38,609 nt of DNA from a bacterium (GTDB taxonomy: Bacteria > Auribacterota > UBA3054): assembly GCA_017963805.1 (NCBI GenBank), contig JAGCTE010000036.1:1-38609 (forward strand). Reading direction: 5' to 3'. Under the pieces are notes generated by a model. That model was not told where the DNA came from. It saw only the letters and a list, made by a program, of their open reading frames with translations, and did no database searches. Positions within the stretch are counted from its first letter, which is position 1. The number at the start of each line of letters is the position of its first letter. The translations under genes and the position numbers were made by a program. Shown here one piece after another: positions 1 to 7,718 of the stretch.

Positions 1-484
1 TAACAAGAACATAGTCCGGCTCAAGATTGTTGACTTCCTTTATCACGCTCGCTAGGAATTCGGCGCTGAGCTTGTTGTAATGCAGGTCGCTCAGATGAAC
101 GATCCTAACCGGCTCTTCGCCAATTCCGATCTCGTAGTGCTCGCAAACGACTCTTCCCAGTTTCCTCTGCTCCAGCGTCCTAAGAATTTTCGCGGCGTCT
201 ATTTTGTTCTGCAATATCTTGCTGTGCCTGATGCAGGGCTCCAGCAGCGTCAGAACGGCTATCCCGATGATTATCCAGATAAAGACGGGCTCATTGAAAA
301 GATCCCGCCTGTAAAACAGAATATAAAAATAAAGACATAACGCCAGGACGCAGAGTATTCCTGACGGTATGTCCAAAGAAAGATAGCGGTCGCTGATCCT
401 CTCAGTCAGCCTGGAGGAAACGCGCCCTATAAAGAGCAGCAGGCCGAAAATAGCCAGAGCCAGTATGAGCGCGGCGCTTACCAT
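1..484 (-). CDS. Membrane-anchored metallophosphoesterase, N-terminal part (runs off the window)
   Basis: The minus strand is open from an ATG at 484 to the window edge, giving 161 residues. Three hydrophobic stretches come first (about residues 2-22, 40-59 and 67-84). A soluble part then begins with 'RIVHLSDLHYN', which matches the first metal-binding motif (D-x-H) of calcineurin-like metallophosphoesterases of the YkuE/YaeI type. The remaining metal motifs (GD, GNH, GHxH) would lie beyond the window. The start is 3 nt after the folD stop, so it is probably co-transcribed with and coupled to folD. Some family members hydrolyse UDP-2,3-diacylglucosamine or other pyrophosphates at the membrane. 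The substrate here cannot be told. The family call is fairly secure and the function is not. Confidence 0.75.
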   Translation of the reverse strand, partial: MVSAALILALAIFGLLLFIGRVSSRLTERISDRYLSLDIPSGILCVLALCLYFYILFYRRDLFNEPVFIWIIIGIAVLTLLEPCIRHSKILQNKIDAAKILRTLEQRKLGRVVCEHYEIGIGEEPVRIVHLSDLHYNKLSAEFLASVIKEVNNLEPDYVLV

Positions 485-487
485 CTT

Positions 488-1375
488 TTATTTCGGCATT
501 CTCCTCTTGGCGGCTTTAAGCCCGTTCATGAGAAGCATGGCGATCGTCATGGGGCCGACGCCGCCCGGGACCGGCGTGATGGCGGAGCACTTGGGCGCGA
601 CGTTCTCGTAGTCCACGTCGCCCACCAAACGGTAGCCGCGCTTAGCCGAAGGATCCTCGACTCTGTTGACGCCTACGTCAACGACCACCGCGCCTTCTTT
701 CACCATGTCGGCGGTGATGGTGTTGGGGCGGCCGATGGCGGCCACGACGATGTCGCCCTGGCGCGTAATGGAGGGGATGTCTTTCGTGCCGGTGTGGCAG
801 ATGGTGACGGTGGCGTTGGCGCCGTCGCGTTTCTGAACGAGCAGGTTGGCCAGCGGCTTGCCGACGATGTTGGAGCGTCCGACTATGACCACATGCTTGC
901 CTTTCACCTCGATGCCGGCTCTCTGCAGCAATACCACCACGCCGTAGGGCGTGCAGGGGAAGAAGCCGTCAGTGTCGCCGATGCAGAGTTTGCCAACGTT
1001 TATGGGGTGGAAGCAGTCCACGTCTTTTTTGGGATCGGTGGCGGCGATGATGGCCTCTTCGGAAATGTGTTTCGGCAAGGGCAGCTGCACGATGAAGCCG
1101 TCGATCTTAGGATCGTGGTTCAGTTCGTCCACCAGCTTCAGAAGCTCTTCCTGCGTCGTTTCCTTCGGGAGTTCGTAATCGTAACCGGTGATGCCGACTT
1201 CCGCGCAGGCTTTCTTCTTCATCCTGACATAAGCCTGCGAAGCGGGATTGTCGCCCACCAAAACGAAGCCCAGTCCGGGCTCCACGCCCTTGGCTTTCAT
1301 TTCCGCCACTTCTTTGGCCATTTCAGCGCGGATCGCGGCCGCGGTCTCGTTTCCGTTGATGATCAGAGGTTCCAT
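488..1375 (-). CDS. folD: Bifunctional methylenetetrahydrofolate dehydrogenase / methenyltetrahydrofolate cyclohydrolase
   Basis: FolD interconverts 5,10-methylene-, 5,10-methenyl- and 10-formyl-tetrahydrofolate in the cytoplasm, feeding purine and formyl-Met synthesis. The 295-residue product has the family's usual length. It carries the catalytic 'YVRMKKKA' motif (Tyr49, Lys53), 'QLPLP' (Gln97), 'PCTPYGV', the nucleotide-binding 'GRSNIVGKPLANLL' and the C-terminal 'PVPGGVGPMT'. A GGGAG ribosome site at 1381-1385 lies 5 nt before the ATG. The likely promoter is an extended -10 (TGCTATAAT) at 1427-1435 that overlaps the stop codon of the upstream peptidase gene. The gene reads on into the metallophosphoesterase after 3 nt. 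Confidence 0.97.
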   Translation of the reverse strand: MEPLIINGNETAAAIRAEMAKEVAEMKAKGVEPGLGFVLVGDNPASQAYVRMKKKACAEVGITGYDYELPKETTQEELLKLVDELNHDPKIDGFIVQLPLPKHISEEAIIAATDPKKDVDCFHPINVGKLCIGDTDGFFPCTPYGVVVLLQRAGIEVKGKHVVIVGRSNIVGKPLANLLVQKRDGANATVTICHTGTKDIPSITRQGDIVVAAIGRPNTITADMVKEGAVVVDVGVNRVEDPSAKRGYRLVGDVDYENVAPKCSAITPVPGGVGPMTIAMLLMNGLKAAKRRMPK

Positions 1376-1426
1376 ATATTCTCCCGTAGATTGTTTTGGT
1401 TAAAAGGTCGTGAACATTCTACACCG

Positions 1427-1435
1427 ATTATAGCA
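1427..1435 (-). promoter_or_regulatory. Extended -10 promoter for folD
   Basis: On the minus strand TTTGC is followed by TATAAT (hexamer 1432 to 1427), giving the extended -10 form TGnTATAAT. No good -35 hexamer sits 16-18 nt upstream; TTTCAA is present at a 15-nt spacing. The hexamer overlaps the TAA stop of the preceding gene (1428-1430), so folD can be transcribed independently from a site inside the end of its neighbour. The predicted leader is about 45 nt and contains the GGGAG site. Confidence 0.6.
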
Positions 1436-3587
1436 AATCCGCCTTTTTTGAAACGATTGGGAATGTCGCTGAGATCTCTCCCTTGTATTCCCCTAGGCCG
1501 ATAACGGTGACCGTACCGGTTCCAATCTTTTTGTTGTCGGAGTAGCTGATCTTATAATCTTTGTTTTTCCGAAGCGTCCTGCCGCCCGCGAAGACCGTGA
1601 CCTTGGGCTTCACGGCCCAGCCCCGGTAAACATAGGCGTCCTTTCCGAAGACGATCCTGCCGCTTTCCGTCAGGTCGCGGTTGGAAAGATCTTCCGCGGC
1701 GTTGACGGAAACCGAGGTCTTTCTGCCCTTGATCGTGCCGAGGGCCGTTCTGACGTCCTGGTAAACGGCCGTCTTCACATGCGAGATCTTTTTGGGCGAG
1801 GAGGCTTCCACCTTGTCTTTGCCGCTTCTGATGATAACTTTGCCGTTCGCTTTGCCGCTGATCGACGCCAGGCCGCTCTCCCCAATCCCAAGCTTTTCCT
1901 CCACGGAGGAATAGGCCTTGAAAGTGTACGTTCCGCCCGTTAGTTTCGTGTCGCCGGTAAGGGAGAGCTCGATACTCCTGATATTTTTCCCTTCCACGCT
2001 CTTAAAGTGATCGTCATCATAGATCTGGATGTTTATCTCTTTTCCCAAAGGCGCGATCGTGAAATGCTCGAAACGCCTGGTCTTGATCTTGATCTTCTTT
2101 TCCAAGTAATCGACGGAGTTGATCGGGAAACTTCCGCTGAAAGCCGACTTCCTGTAAGTGAGCGTTGTCCCCCTCGGGCCAGTCAGCATAAATTCGCACT
2201 TAGGATCGAAGGTGATCGTGACCTGGTCGGAAGAACGCCTCTTGATGAGGGAGCAGTATTTGATGTCGGAAAGCTTCGAAGGCTCAAGATAACTGAGATT
2301 CAAATAATTGTCCTCGTCGATGATCTCTCCGTTGCCAGTCATGAAGCTGAACGTCGTCAGGTCTTTGGCTATGCTCATGTACGTGAACCTGCCGCTTTCT
2401 TTGTATTCCCGCACGCTGTTCATATCGTACATCTTCAGCCTATACCCGTCCTCGCTGACGGAGTATCCCGTCACCAGCACCAAGTGGGCCAAGTTCGGGA
2501 CGCCGAAGCAGAATAGCAGAGATTTCCCGTCCTCGCAGGCCGCTTTCGCGTCCTTCACAAGGTTGCCCAGGAAGCCGGAAAGGCTTTCGTTCATGAATTT
2601 CGGCTCATAGCCGTAGATCCAGCCGTTCCACAGAGAGGGGTTGAAATTTTTAGTGCGGCCGGCGTACTCGCCATAGTTCTCTAGGTCCTGGGAAAGATGG
2701 TAGTAGTTGATGATGTCTTTCAGCTTTCCACAGTCCTTGGGCTGGGGCATATTGTAATAATCATCCGGACTCAAACTCTCCCCGGAGATCTCACCGGCGT
2801 CCAGAAGCTTTTCAAAGGTAAGCCCCATGGTGACCGAGATCCCGTAGCAGGATCCGCTCCATTTCACGTTCATCTGCTGCTTTATTACGTTGACTTCCGA
2901 TTCGCTGCTGGCGAAACTCTTAAGCCTCTCGAAAAGTTCGGAACTGATCACATAGTTCGTAGACCCATAAAAGCCGTCATTCGGCGAGCGGTTGCCGTGC
3001 ACGAAACTGTTGTTGTCGCGTTTCAGCTCGAACCCGGAATCCACGTCGTCGCCGTCGTAGCTCCGGGGGAACATCCTCCAATTGCCGCGAACCGTGGTGC
3101 CTGTTATCTTGTCCGCGCTCACCGTCCCCTGGAAAACGAAAAAGTCCCAGTCCGGCGCTTCCTCGCGGGTGTTTTGGTCGATGGGGAAGCTTACCCAAGT
3201 CTGACCCTGGACGACGATCTTTCCCGTTTCCTTATTGTATGTCCCGGCGAACTTGTAGGCCCCCTCGTAAACGGACCAGACGTCGCCGATGTACGGCCGG
3301 ATATTTATCGTTCCCGTGACCGCCACATCGCCTTCCGCGTCTTCGACGGGATCAAGGTGCATCTCCATGGTGCGGCGTATGACGGCCTCCTTGCTGCCGC
3401 CGTCGTAGGTCCCCTCCCAGTCCAGGGGAATAGCGCTCTCTCCCTCTCCGAACACCCTCGCGGCGCGTTCAGGGATGACCAAAGCTTGCTGACTTTCCCC
3501 GGCGCGGTCGCAAAATACCTTTTCGGCTCCAAAAAGCGCGTTCGCGCCGACAAAAAGCGCCAGGATGATCAATTGGATATTCTTCAT
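1428..3587 (-). CDS. Secreted papain-like cysteine peptidase candidate with C-terminal Ig-like repeat
   Basis: The product has 719 residues. A signal peptide covers residues 1-21 (MKNIQLIILALFVGANALFG). A beta-rich region at about 55-190 has Gly/Trp-rich strands such as 'WEGTYDGGS' and 'VRGNWRMF'. A middle region at about 240-420 has the layout of a papain-fold enzyme: 'WSGSCYGIS' with Cys247, 'PNLAHLVLVTGY' with His368, and 'KMYDMNS' with Asp388/Asn390. The last 60 residues ('PKVTVFAGGRTL..KDYKISY..KKIGTGTVTVIG') match a small Ig-like repeat common in surface proteins of gut bacteria. A GGAG ribosome site near 3597-3600 and an extended -10 upstream support the start. I cannot assign a named peptidase family. 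It could also be an inactive or amidase-type relative. Secretion is well supported, the catalytic role less so. Confidence 0.6.
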   Translation of the reverse strand: MKNIQLIILALFVGANALFGAEKVFCDRAGESQQALVIPERAARVFGEGESAIPLDWEGTYDGGSKEAVIRRTMEMHLDPVEDAEGDVAVTGTINIRPYIGDVWSVYEGAYKFAGTYNKETGKIVVQGQTWVSFPIDQNTREEAPDWDFFVFQGTVSADKITGTTVRGNWRMFPRSYDGDDVDSGFELKRDNNSFVHGNRSPNDGFYGSTNYVISSELFERLKSFASSESEVNVIKQQMNVKWSGSCYGISVTMGLTFEKLLDAGEISGESLSPDDYYNMPQPKDCGKLKDIINYYHLSQDLENYGEYAGRTKNFNPSLWNGWIYGYEPKFMNESLSGFLGNLVKDAKAACEDGKSLLFCFGVPNLAHLVLVTGYSVSEDGYRLKMYDMNSVREYKESGRFTYMSIAKDLTTFSFMTGNGEIIDEDNYLNLSYLEPSKLSDIKYCSLIKRRSSDQVTITFDPKCEFMLTGPRGTTLTYRKSAFSGSFPINSVDYLEKKIKIKTRRFEHFTIAPLGKEINIQIYDDDHFKSVEGKNIRSIELSLTGDTKLTGGTYTFKAYSSVEEKLGIGESGLASISGKANGKVIIRSGKDKVEASSPKKISHVKTAVYQDVRTALGTIKGRKTSVSVNAAEDLSNRDLTESGRIVFGKDAYVYRGWAVKPKVTVFAGGRTLRKNKDYKISYSDNKKIGTGTVTVIGLGEYKGEISATFPIVSKKADLL

Positions 3588-3622
3588 GCAGACGTTCTCC
3601 GCAATTGTTACAACTGAATTCT

Positions 3623-3631
3623 ATTTTATCA
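3623..3631 (-). promoter_or_regulatory. Extended -10 promoter for the secreted peptidase gene
   Basis: The minus strand reads ATGATAAAATAG, that is TG-A-TAAAAT with the hexamer at 3628 to 3623. It lies in the 61-nt gap between the lplA-like gene and the peptidase gene, about 35 nt before the peptidase ATG. No convincing -35 is present. It matches the extended -10 pattern of several other genes here. Confidence 0.45.
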
Positions 3632-3648
3632 TTATTCAAGCATCTGCC

Positions 3649-4302
3649 CTATCGGCACCAGGCGTCAATGAGCAGATCTTTGAGTTTCTTTTCATCAAGA
3701 CCGACTTCCGAAAGAGGCAGAAGAAAATCTTCGTGAGAACGTTCGGCGCGGTAATCGGGTCGGACGTCGGGTTCCTTGAGGTAGCGATTGATCCTTTCGA
3801 GATCGGGATCGATAAGGAAACTGCCGTGGATGAGGAGGGCGCCCTGGCGCTGGCTCTGGGCGTTGCCGGCTATTTTTCTGCCGTCAACGGCCAGATCGCA
3901 AGGTTCATGGAATTCCAGTTTGAGTCCTTTCTTGGCGAAAGCCTCTGTAAGAGGAGCGAAGGCCGTTCTGTAGGCCCCCATGACGTCGAAGCGTTTGAAG
4001 GGAGAAGTTAGGGTTGTTACGATGGTGTAGACCAGACAACCCTTGTGAATGAAGACCGTGCCCCCGCCGGAAAAACGCCTGAGGATGGGAACGCCGTCCT
4101 TTTCAGTCTCCTGTTTGTCAACGTAGCGCTCCTCTTCCTGGCTCAAGCCCAAAACCACCGCCTCGTCGGTGAAATCGTAGAAGCGCAGGAGCGCTGTCCG
4201 CTTTCCCTTCCCGACTTCGGACATAAGTTCTCTGTCCAGAGCGATCTGCTCCTCAACCGTAAGCGCGGGCGTTTCCAGGTAGTTCAGCCTAAAAGAAGTC
4301 AT
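3649..4302 (-). CDS. Lipoate/octanoate-protein ligase family protein (LplA/LipM type)
   Basis: This cytoplasmic enzyme belongs to the biotin/lipoate A/B ligase fold, which attaches lipoate or octanoate to the lipoyl domains of dehydrogenase complexes and GcvH. Of 217 residues, visible motifs are 'RRFSGGGTV' (75-83), the ligand-binding loop, and 'DLAVDGRKIAGNAQ' with Lys143, the conserved catalytic or ligand-contacting lysine. Its length is well below the roughly 337 of E. coli LplA and it lacks that enzyme's C-terminal accessory domain. It may therefore be a LipM-like transferase or a short LplA. I chose the ATG at 4302, not a TTG six bases upstream, because an extended -10 ends 6 nt before that ATG, leaving no room for a leader. 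It is divergent from rpmF. Confidence 0.85.
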   Translation of the reverse strand: MTSFRLNYLETPALTVEEQIALDRELMSEVGKGKRTALLRFYDFTDEAVVLGLSQEEERYVDKQETEKDGVPILRRFSGGGTVFIHKGCLVYTIVTTLTSPFKRFDVMGAYRTAFAPLTEAFAKKGLKLEFHEPCDLAVDGRKIAGNAQSQRQGALLIHGSFLIDPDLERINRYLKEPDVRPDYRAERSHEDFLLPLSEVGLDEKKLKDLLIDAWCR

Positions 4303-4308
4303 GGTCAA

Positions 4309-4317
4309 ATTTTAGCA
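4309..4317 (-). promoter_or_regulatory. Extended -10 promoter of the lipoate ligase gene; predicted leaderless start
   Basis: The minus strand reads ATTTGC-TAAAAT-TTGACC-ATG. The hexamer occupies 4314 to 4309 and is preceded by TGC, an extended -10. Only 6 nt separate it from the ATG at 4302, so transcription should begin at or next to the start codon and the mRNA would have no ribosome-binding site. Confidence 0.55.
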
Positions 4318-4338
4318 AATTTTCTCAGAGGCTTGGCT

Positions 4339-4367
4339 TTGACTTACGGGAGCGGTTATGGTACAAT
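4339..4367 (+). promoter_or_regulatory. Sigma-70 type promoter for rpmF and the lipid cluster
   Basis: TTGACT (4339-4344), a 17-nt spacer and TACAAT (4362-4367) form a near-consensus promoter. TATGG directly before the -10 also provides an extended -10 element. Predicted transcription start is about 4374, leaving a leader of about 42 nt before the rpmF ATG. It lies back to back with the promoter of the lipoate ligase gene. Confidence 0.8.
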
Positions 4368-4415
4368 CTCTATCCACGATTAAAAATGAAATAAACAACA
4401 AAAAGTGAGATTTTT

Positions 4416-4604
4416 ATGGCAAATCCAAAACGCAGACATTCTCAGACCCGCCGCGACAAACGCCGCACGCACGACTCCTTAACGAAGCCCCAGACTCTGG
4501 CCTGCTCCAATTGCGGCTATGAGAAGCAGCCGCACGTGGTCTGCCCGAAATGCGGTTTCTACAAGGGCCGCCGCGTGATCGCTCTGGCTACCGTCGCCGA
4601 ATAA
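4416..4604 (+). CDS. rpmF: Large ribosomal subunit protein bL32
   Basis: The 62-residue product starts 'MANPKRRHSQTRRDKRRTHD', the typical basic bL32 N-terminus. It carries a zinc ribbon of two CxxC pairs ('CSNCGYEKQPHVVCPKCGFYKGR'-like, residues about 30-50). It sits directly upstream of plsX, the widespread rpmF-plsX-fab arrangement that links ribosome and lipid synthesis. A GTGAG sequence 6-10 nt before the ATG is a weak ribosome site. The strong promoter at 4339-4367 drives it. Confidence 0.96.
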   Translation: MANPKRRHSQTRRDKRRTHDSLTKPQTLACSNCGYEKQPHVVCPKCGFYKGRRVIALATVAE

Positions 4605-4625
4605 TTCCTTTCTTTGCGTTACGCA

Positions 4626-5645
4626 ATGCGTATTGCCGTTGACGCCATGGGGGGCGACTACGCCCCCAACGAGATCGTCGCTGGCGCCCTGAAATACCTT
4701 GCCAGCGGCGATTCCGAAGCCAACATCCTCCTGGTGGGAGACGCCGAGCGCATAGAGGCCTGCCTATCCGACCTCAACGCCAGCAACGCCCCTGTCAGAG
4801 TCATCCACGCCTCCCAGAACGTGGAGATGAACGAGTCCCCCGCCGTCACATTGAGAAAAAAGCGCGATTCGTCCATCGCGGTGGCGACCAGAATGGCCGC
4901 CGCCGGAGAAGTGGACGCCATCGTCTCGGCCGGCAACACCGGCGCCCTGGCCGCGGCCGCCCTTATGGAATGGGAGCTTCTGCCGGGCGTTGACAGGCCG
5001 GCTATCGCCACTCTGATCCCGGGCCCTTTCGGCGCGACCGTTCTTTTAGACGCCGGAGCGACCGTGAACTGCAAGGCGGCAAACCTTGTCCAGTTCGCGA
5101 AAATGGGCGCCTGCTACGCCAGGCACGTCCTTAAAAAAACCCATCCCGTGGTGGGCCTTTTGTCCGTGGGCGAGGAAGACGAGAAGGGCAACAAGGAGAC
5201 AAGGGAGGCTCACGCGCTTTTGAAGAACTCTCCCCTTCACTTTTACGGCAACGTGGAAGGCCAGGACATTTTCCTCGGCAAGGTCGACGTCATCGTCTGC
5301 GACGGTTTCGTCGGCAACGTCGCCCTGAAAGTCATGGAAGGCATGGCGAGCGGCATCCAGACGATGGTCAGTCATCCGCAGAGCAACAAGTACGGCTTCG
5401 CGAGGCTGTTTGCCAGCTTTTTCTCCCAGTCGCCTGCCCAGCAGATCAGGCGCCACTTCGATGTCAGGAAATTCGGCGGCGCTCCTTTGCTAGGCGTGAA
5501 CGGGACCTGCATAATAGCCCACGGCAATTCCCACGCGGACGCTTTGTGCGCCGCCATCTTCCGCGCTCAGGAGATCGTAACGCAAGACCTCAACCGCTAC
5601 ATCGCGGAAGCGCTAATCCAACCCCAAGAGATTGAAAGATCATGA
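4626..5645 (+). CDS. plsX: Phosphate acyltransferase PlsX
   Basis: PlsX makes acyl-phosphate from acyl-ACP for the first acylation of glycerol-3-phosphate in phospholipid synthesis. The N-terminus 'MRIAVDAMGGDYAPNEIVAGA' is diagnostic. Further family segments are 'AIVSAGNTGALAAAALM' and 'DGFVGNVALKVMEG'. I chose the ATG at 4626 (339 residues) because it gives the standard N-terminus. A TTG 12 nt upstream is in frame, but neither start has a clear ribosome site. The 3' end overlaps fabD in an ATGA junction (5642-5645), so translation of the two is coupled. The usual fabH gene between plsX and fabD is absent. Confidence 0.96.
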   Translation: MRIAVDAMGGDYAPNEIVAGALKYLASGDSEANILLVGDAERIEACLSDLNASNAPVRVIHASQNVEMNESPAVTLRKKRDSSIAVATRMAAAGEVDAIVSAGNTGALAAAALMEWELLPGVDRPAIATLIPGPFGATVLLDAGATVNCKAANLVQFAKMGACYARHVLKKTHPVVGLLSVGEEDEKGNKETREAHALLKNSPLHFYGNVEGQDIFLGKVDVIVCDGFVGNVALKVMEGMASGIQTMVSHPQSNKYGFARLFASFFSQSPAQQIRRHFDVRKFGGAPLLGVNGTCIIAHGNSHADALCAAIFRAQEIVTQDLNRYIAEALIQPQEIERS

Positions 5646-6556
5646 CAAAAACCGCTTTGCTTTTCCCGGGCCAGGGCGCTCAGTACGTCGGCATGGGCAA
5701 GGATCTCTTTGAAAATTCCCCGGCCGCGAAAAATATTTTTGACAAAGCCTCCGCTCTTATGGGCGAAGGTTTTCTTAAGACCGTCTTCGAAGGCCCGGAA
5801 GAGGACCTGAAGAGGACCGACATCACCCAGGTCGCCATTTACACCGTTTCCTTGGCGGCTTTCGCCGCGTTGAAGGAAAAGAAGCCCGATCTCGAGATCG
5901 TCGCCGCCGGCGGTCTGAGCCTGGGCGAGTATTCGGCGCTTACGGCCGCCGGCGTCCTCTCCTTCGAGGAAGGGCTGGAACTCGTGCGCTCCAGGTCGCT
6001 CTTCATGCAGGAAGCGGCTGAAAAGGCGTCCGGCTCGATGGCCGCCGTCCTTCAGCTGGACGGCGCCGTGGTAAAGGACATCTGCGCCAAATATCCTTCC
6101 CTTTACGTCGCCAATTTCAACTGCCCCGGGCAGATCGTCATATCAGGCGCCAAAGAGAGCATCGGGAAAGCCCAGGACGAGCTTGTCGCCGCGGGCGCCA
6201 GGCGCGTCATCCCCTTGGCCGTCGGCGGCGCTTTCCACTCCCCCTTCATGGATCCGGCCAGGGAAAAACTCCTCCCTCTCCTGAAAAAAACAAAATGGCA
6301 GAAAGCCAATTTCCCCGTCGCTTCCAACGTGCTCGGAGGCTTGTATCCAAGCGACGCCGACTTCGCGTCCTTGCTCGGACGCCAGATAGTGGAGAGCGTG
6401 CGCTGGGAGGACGACTTTTGCGCCATCGCCGCTTTGGGACCGGAAATCAGTTTGGAATGCGGCCCCGGCAACGTGCTCTGCGGGCTCGCGAAAAAAATAT
6501 CCAGAGAAGCCAAAACTCAAACTTGCGGCAAATTCGAAGAGCTTGCTAGCATCTGA
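5642..6556 (+). CDS. fabD: Malonyl-CoA:ACP transacylase
   Basis: FabD transfers malonyl from CoA to AcpP, supplying the elongation unit of fatty-acid synthesis. The 304-residue product begins 'MTKTALLFPGQGAQYVGMG' and shows the oxyanion 'GQGAQ' motif, the nucleophile Ser93 in 'GLSLGEYSA' and His199 in 'GGAFHSPFM'. The residue before the serine is Leu rather than the His of E. coli 'GHSLG', a variant I have met in other bacterial FabD proteins. Its start overlaps the plsX stop. Its stop is 13 nt before the extended -10 element that serves fabG. Confidence 0.96.
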   Translation: MTKTALLFPGQGAQYVGMGKDLFENSPAAKNIFDKASALMGEGFLKTVFEGPEEDLKRTDITQVAIYTVSLAAFAALKEKKPDLEIVAAGGLSLGEYSALTAAGVLSFEEGLELVRSRSLFMQEAAEKASGSMAAVLQLDGAVVKDICAKYPSLYVANFNCPGQIVISGAKESIGKAQDELVAAGARRVIPLAVGGAFHSPFMDPAREKLLPLLKKTKWQKANFPVASNVLGGLYPSDADFASLLGRQIVESVRWEDDFCAIAALGPEISLECGPGNVLCGLAKKISREAKTQTCGKFEELASI

Positions 6557-6566
6557 GGGAGCGTTT

Positions 6567-6575
6567 TGGTATAAT
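6567..6575 (+). promoter_or_regulatory. Extended -10 promoter before fabG
   Basis: TTTTGG-TATAAT occurs in the 43-nt gap between fabD and fabG, with TG at 6567-6568 and the hexamer at 6570-6575. No -35 is found at the right spacing. The predicted start, near 6582, would leave a short leader of about 18 nt that lacks a Shine-Dalgarno sequence. This would let fabG-acpP be transcribed above the level of plsX-fabD. Confidence 0.6.
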
Positions 6576-6599
6576 ATTCCCAAATAACATTTGAAAATT

Positions 6600-7352
6600 A
6601 TGGCATACGAAATCAATCTAAGTTCCAAGACCGCCGTTATCACCGGAGCCGGCCGCGGCATAGGCGCCGCGATCGCCCTTAAACTGGCCTCCGCCGGCGC
6701 CAACATCGCCGTCGTGGAATTGAAAGAAGAGTTTACAACCGAGACCGTTGCGGCCGTAAGGGCTCTCGGCGTCAAAGCCGAAGGCTACGCCGGCGACGTC
6801 TCGAACCTTGCCGACATGCAGTCTCTTATGGAGAAGATCCAGTCCGATTTCGGCTCCCTGGACATTCTCGTCAACAACGCCGGCATAACGAAAGACACGC
6901 TGCTCATAAGGATGGGCGAAGACGAGTGGGACGCCGTTTTGAGAGTCAACCTCAAGGGCGCCTTCAACTGCACGAAAGCCGTCGCCCGCATCATGATGAA
7001 GCAGAGAAGCGGCCGCATCGTCAACATGGCCAGTATCGTCGGACTTATCGGCAACGCCGGCCAGGCGAACTACTCCGCCAGCAAAGGCGGCCTTATCGCG
7101 CTCACGAAGACTACGGCGAAAGAACTGGCCGGCCGCGGGATCACCGCCAACGCCATCGCCCCGGGCTTCATCAAGACCAAAATGACGGAAGTCCTTCCCG
7201 ACGAAGTCAAAGCCAAAATGCTCGAGCTGGTCGCTCTCAAGCAGTTCGGCGAACCCAACGACATAGCAAATACCGCACTCTTCCTCTGTTCCGATCTCGC
7301 CTCTTACATCACCGGGCAGGTCATCGTCGTGGACGGCGGAATGGTAATGTAA
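6600..7352 (+). CDS. fabG: 3-oxoacyl-ACP reductase
   Basis: FabG reduces 3-oxoacyl-ACP to 3-hydroxyacyl-ACP with NADPH in the elongation cycle. The 250-residue short-chain dehydrogenase shows the cofactor loop 'TGAGRGIG' (15-22), 'NNAG' (92-95), catalytic Ser145, Tyr158 and Lys162 ('YSASK'), and a C-terminal '[12 protein letters not shown]'. I chose the ATG at 6600 over an in-frame TTG at 6591 because it gives the normal N-terminus. There is no clear ribosome site for either. It lies between fabD and acpP in the same direction. Confidence 0.96.
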   Translation: MAYEINLSSKTAVITGAGRGIGAAIALKLASAGANIAVVELKEEFTTETVAAVRALGVKAEGYAGDVSNLADMQSLMEKIQSDFGSLDILVNNAGITKDTLLIRMGEDEWDAVLRVNLKGAFNCTKAVARIMMKQRSGRIVNMASIVGLIGNAGQANYSASKGGLIALTKTTAKELAGRGITANAIAPGFIKTKMTEVLPDEVKAKMLELVALKQFGEPNDIANTALFLCSDLASYITGQVIVVDGGMVM

Positions 7353-7399
7353 TTTTTTATAATCAATATAGTTTTATCATACCTACAAAGGAGAAAAAC

Positions 7400-7651
7400 A
7401 TGGCTACAACGTTTGAAAAAGTCAAGGACATCATCGTGAAACAGCTCGGCGTCAAGCCGGAGGAAGTCACGGAAGACGCCAACTTCACAGACGATCTGGG
7501 CGCTGACAGCCTGGACCTCGTGGAAGTCGTCATGGCTCTCGAAGAAGAATTCGAAGCCCCCGTCCCCGACGAAGAGGCCGAAAAGATCAAAACCGTCGGT
7601 GACGCCGTCCGCTTCATCGATGCCAAGTTGGCCGAAAAACAGCAGCAGTAA
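7400..7651 (+). CDS. acpP: Acyl carrier protein
   Basis: AcpP carries growing acyl chains on a 4'-phosphopantetheine arm. The 83-residue acidic protein has the attachment site Ser37 in '[12 protein letters not shown]'. A strong AAAGGAG ribosome site at 7387-7393 fixes the start. The modifying enzyme AcpS is encoded elsewhere in this window (33139-33516). A strong terminator follows 11 nt after the stop, so acpP can end a short, abundant transcript from the fabG-side promoter. A TATAAT at 7358-7363 could be a further -10, but it lacks a -35. Confidence 0.97.
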   Translation: MATTFEKVKDIIVKQLGVKPEEVTEDANFTDDLGADSLDLVEVVMALEEEFEAPVPDEEAEKIKTVGDAVRFIDAKLAEKQQQ

Positions 7652-7664
7652 ACGCTATTTTTCC

Positions 7665-7696
7665 AAGGGGAGTTCGCTCTGAACTCCCCTTTTTTT
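7665..7696 (+). terminator. Rho-independent terminator after acpP
   Basis: An 11-bp perfect stem (AAGGGGAGTTC at 7665-7675 with its complement at 7681-7691) closes a 5-nt loop and runs into a T tract to 7696. It lies inside the fab cluster, between acpP and fabF. fabF transcription therefore depends on partial read-through or a promoter I do not see. Confidence 0.9.
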
Positions 7697-7718
7697 GTCT
7701 TTTAATTTTGGAGAGAAT

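Noticed and set aside
5917..5946. FabD 'GLSLG' (Leu instead of His) as a defect
   Set aside because: The Ser and distant His of the dyad are intact and I have met this variant in other bacterial FabD proteins.
7358..7363. Separate promoter (TATAAT) for acpP
   Set aside because: No -35 at 16-18 nt and no upstream TG; kept only as a remark under acpP.
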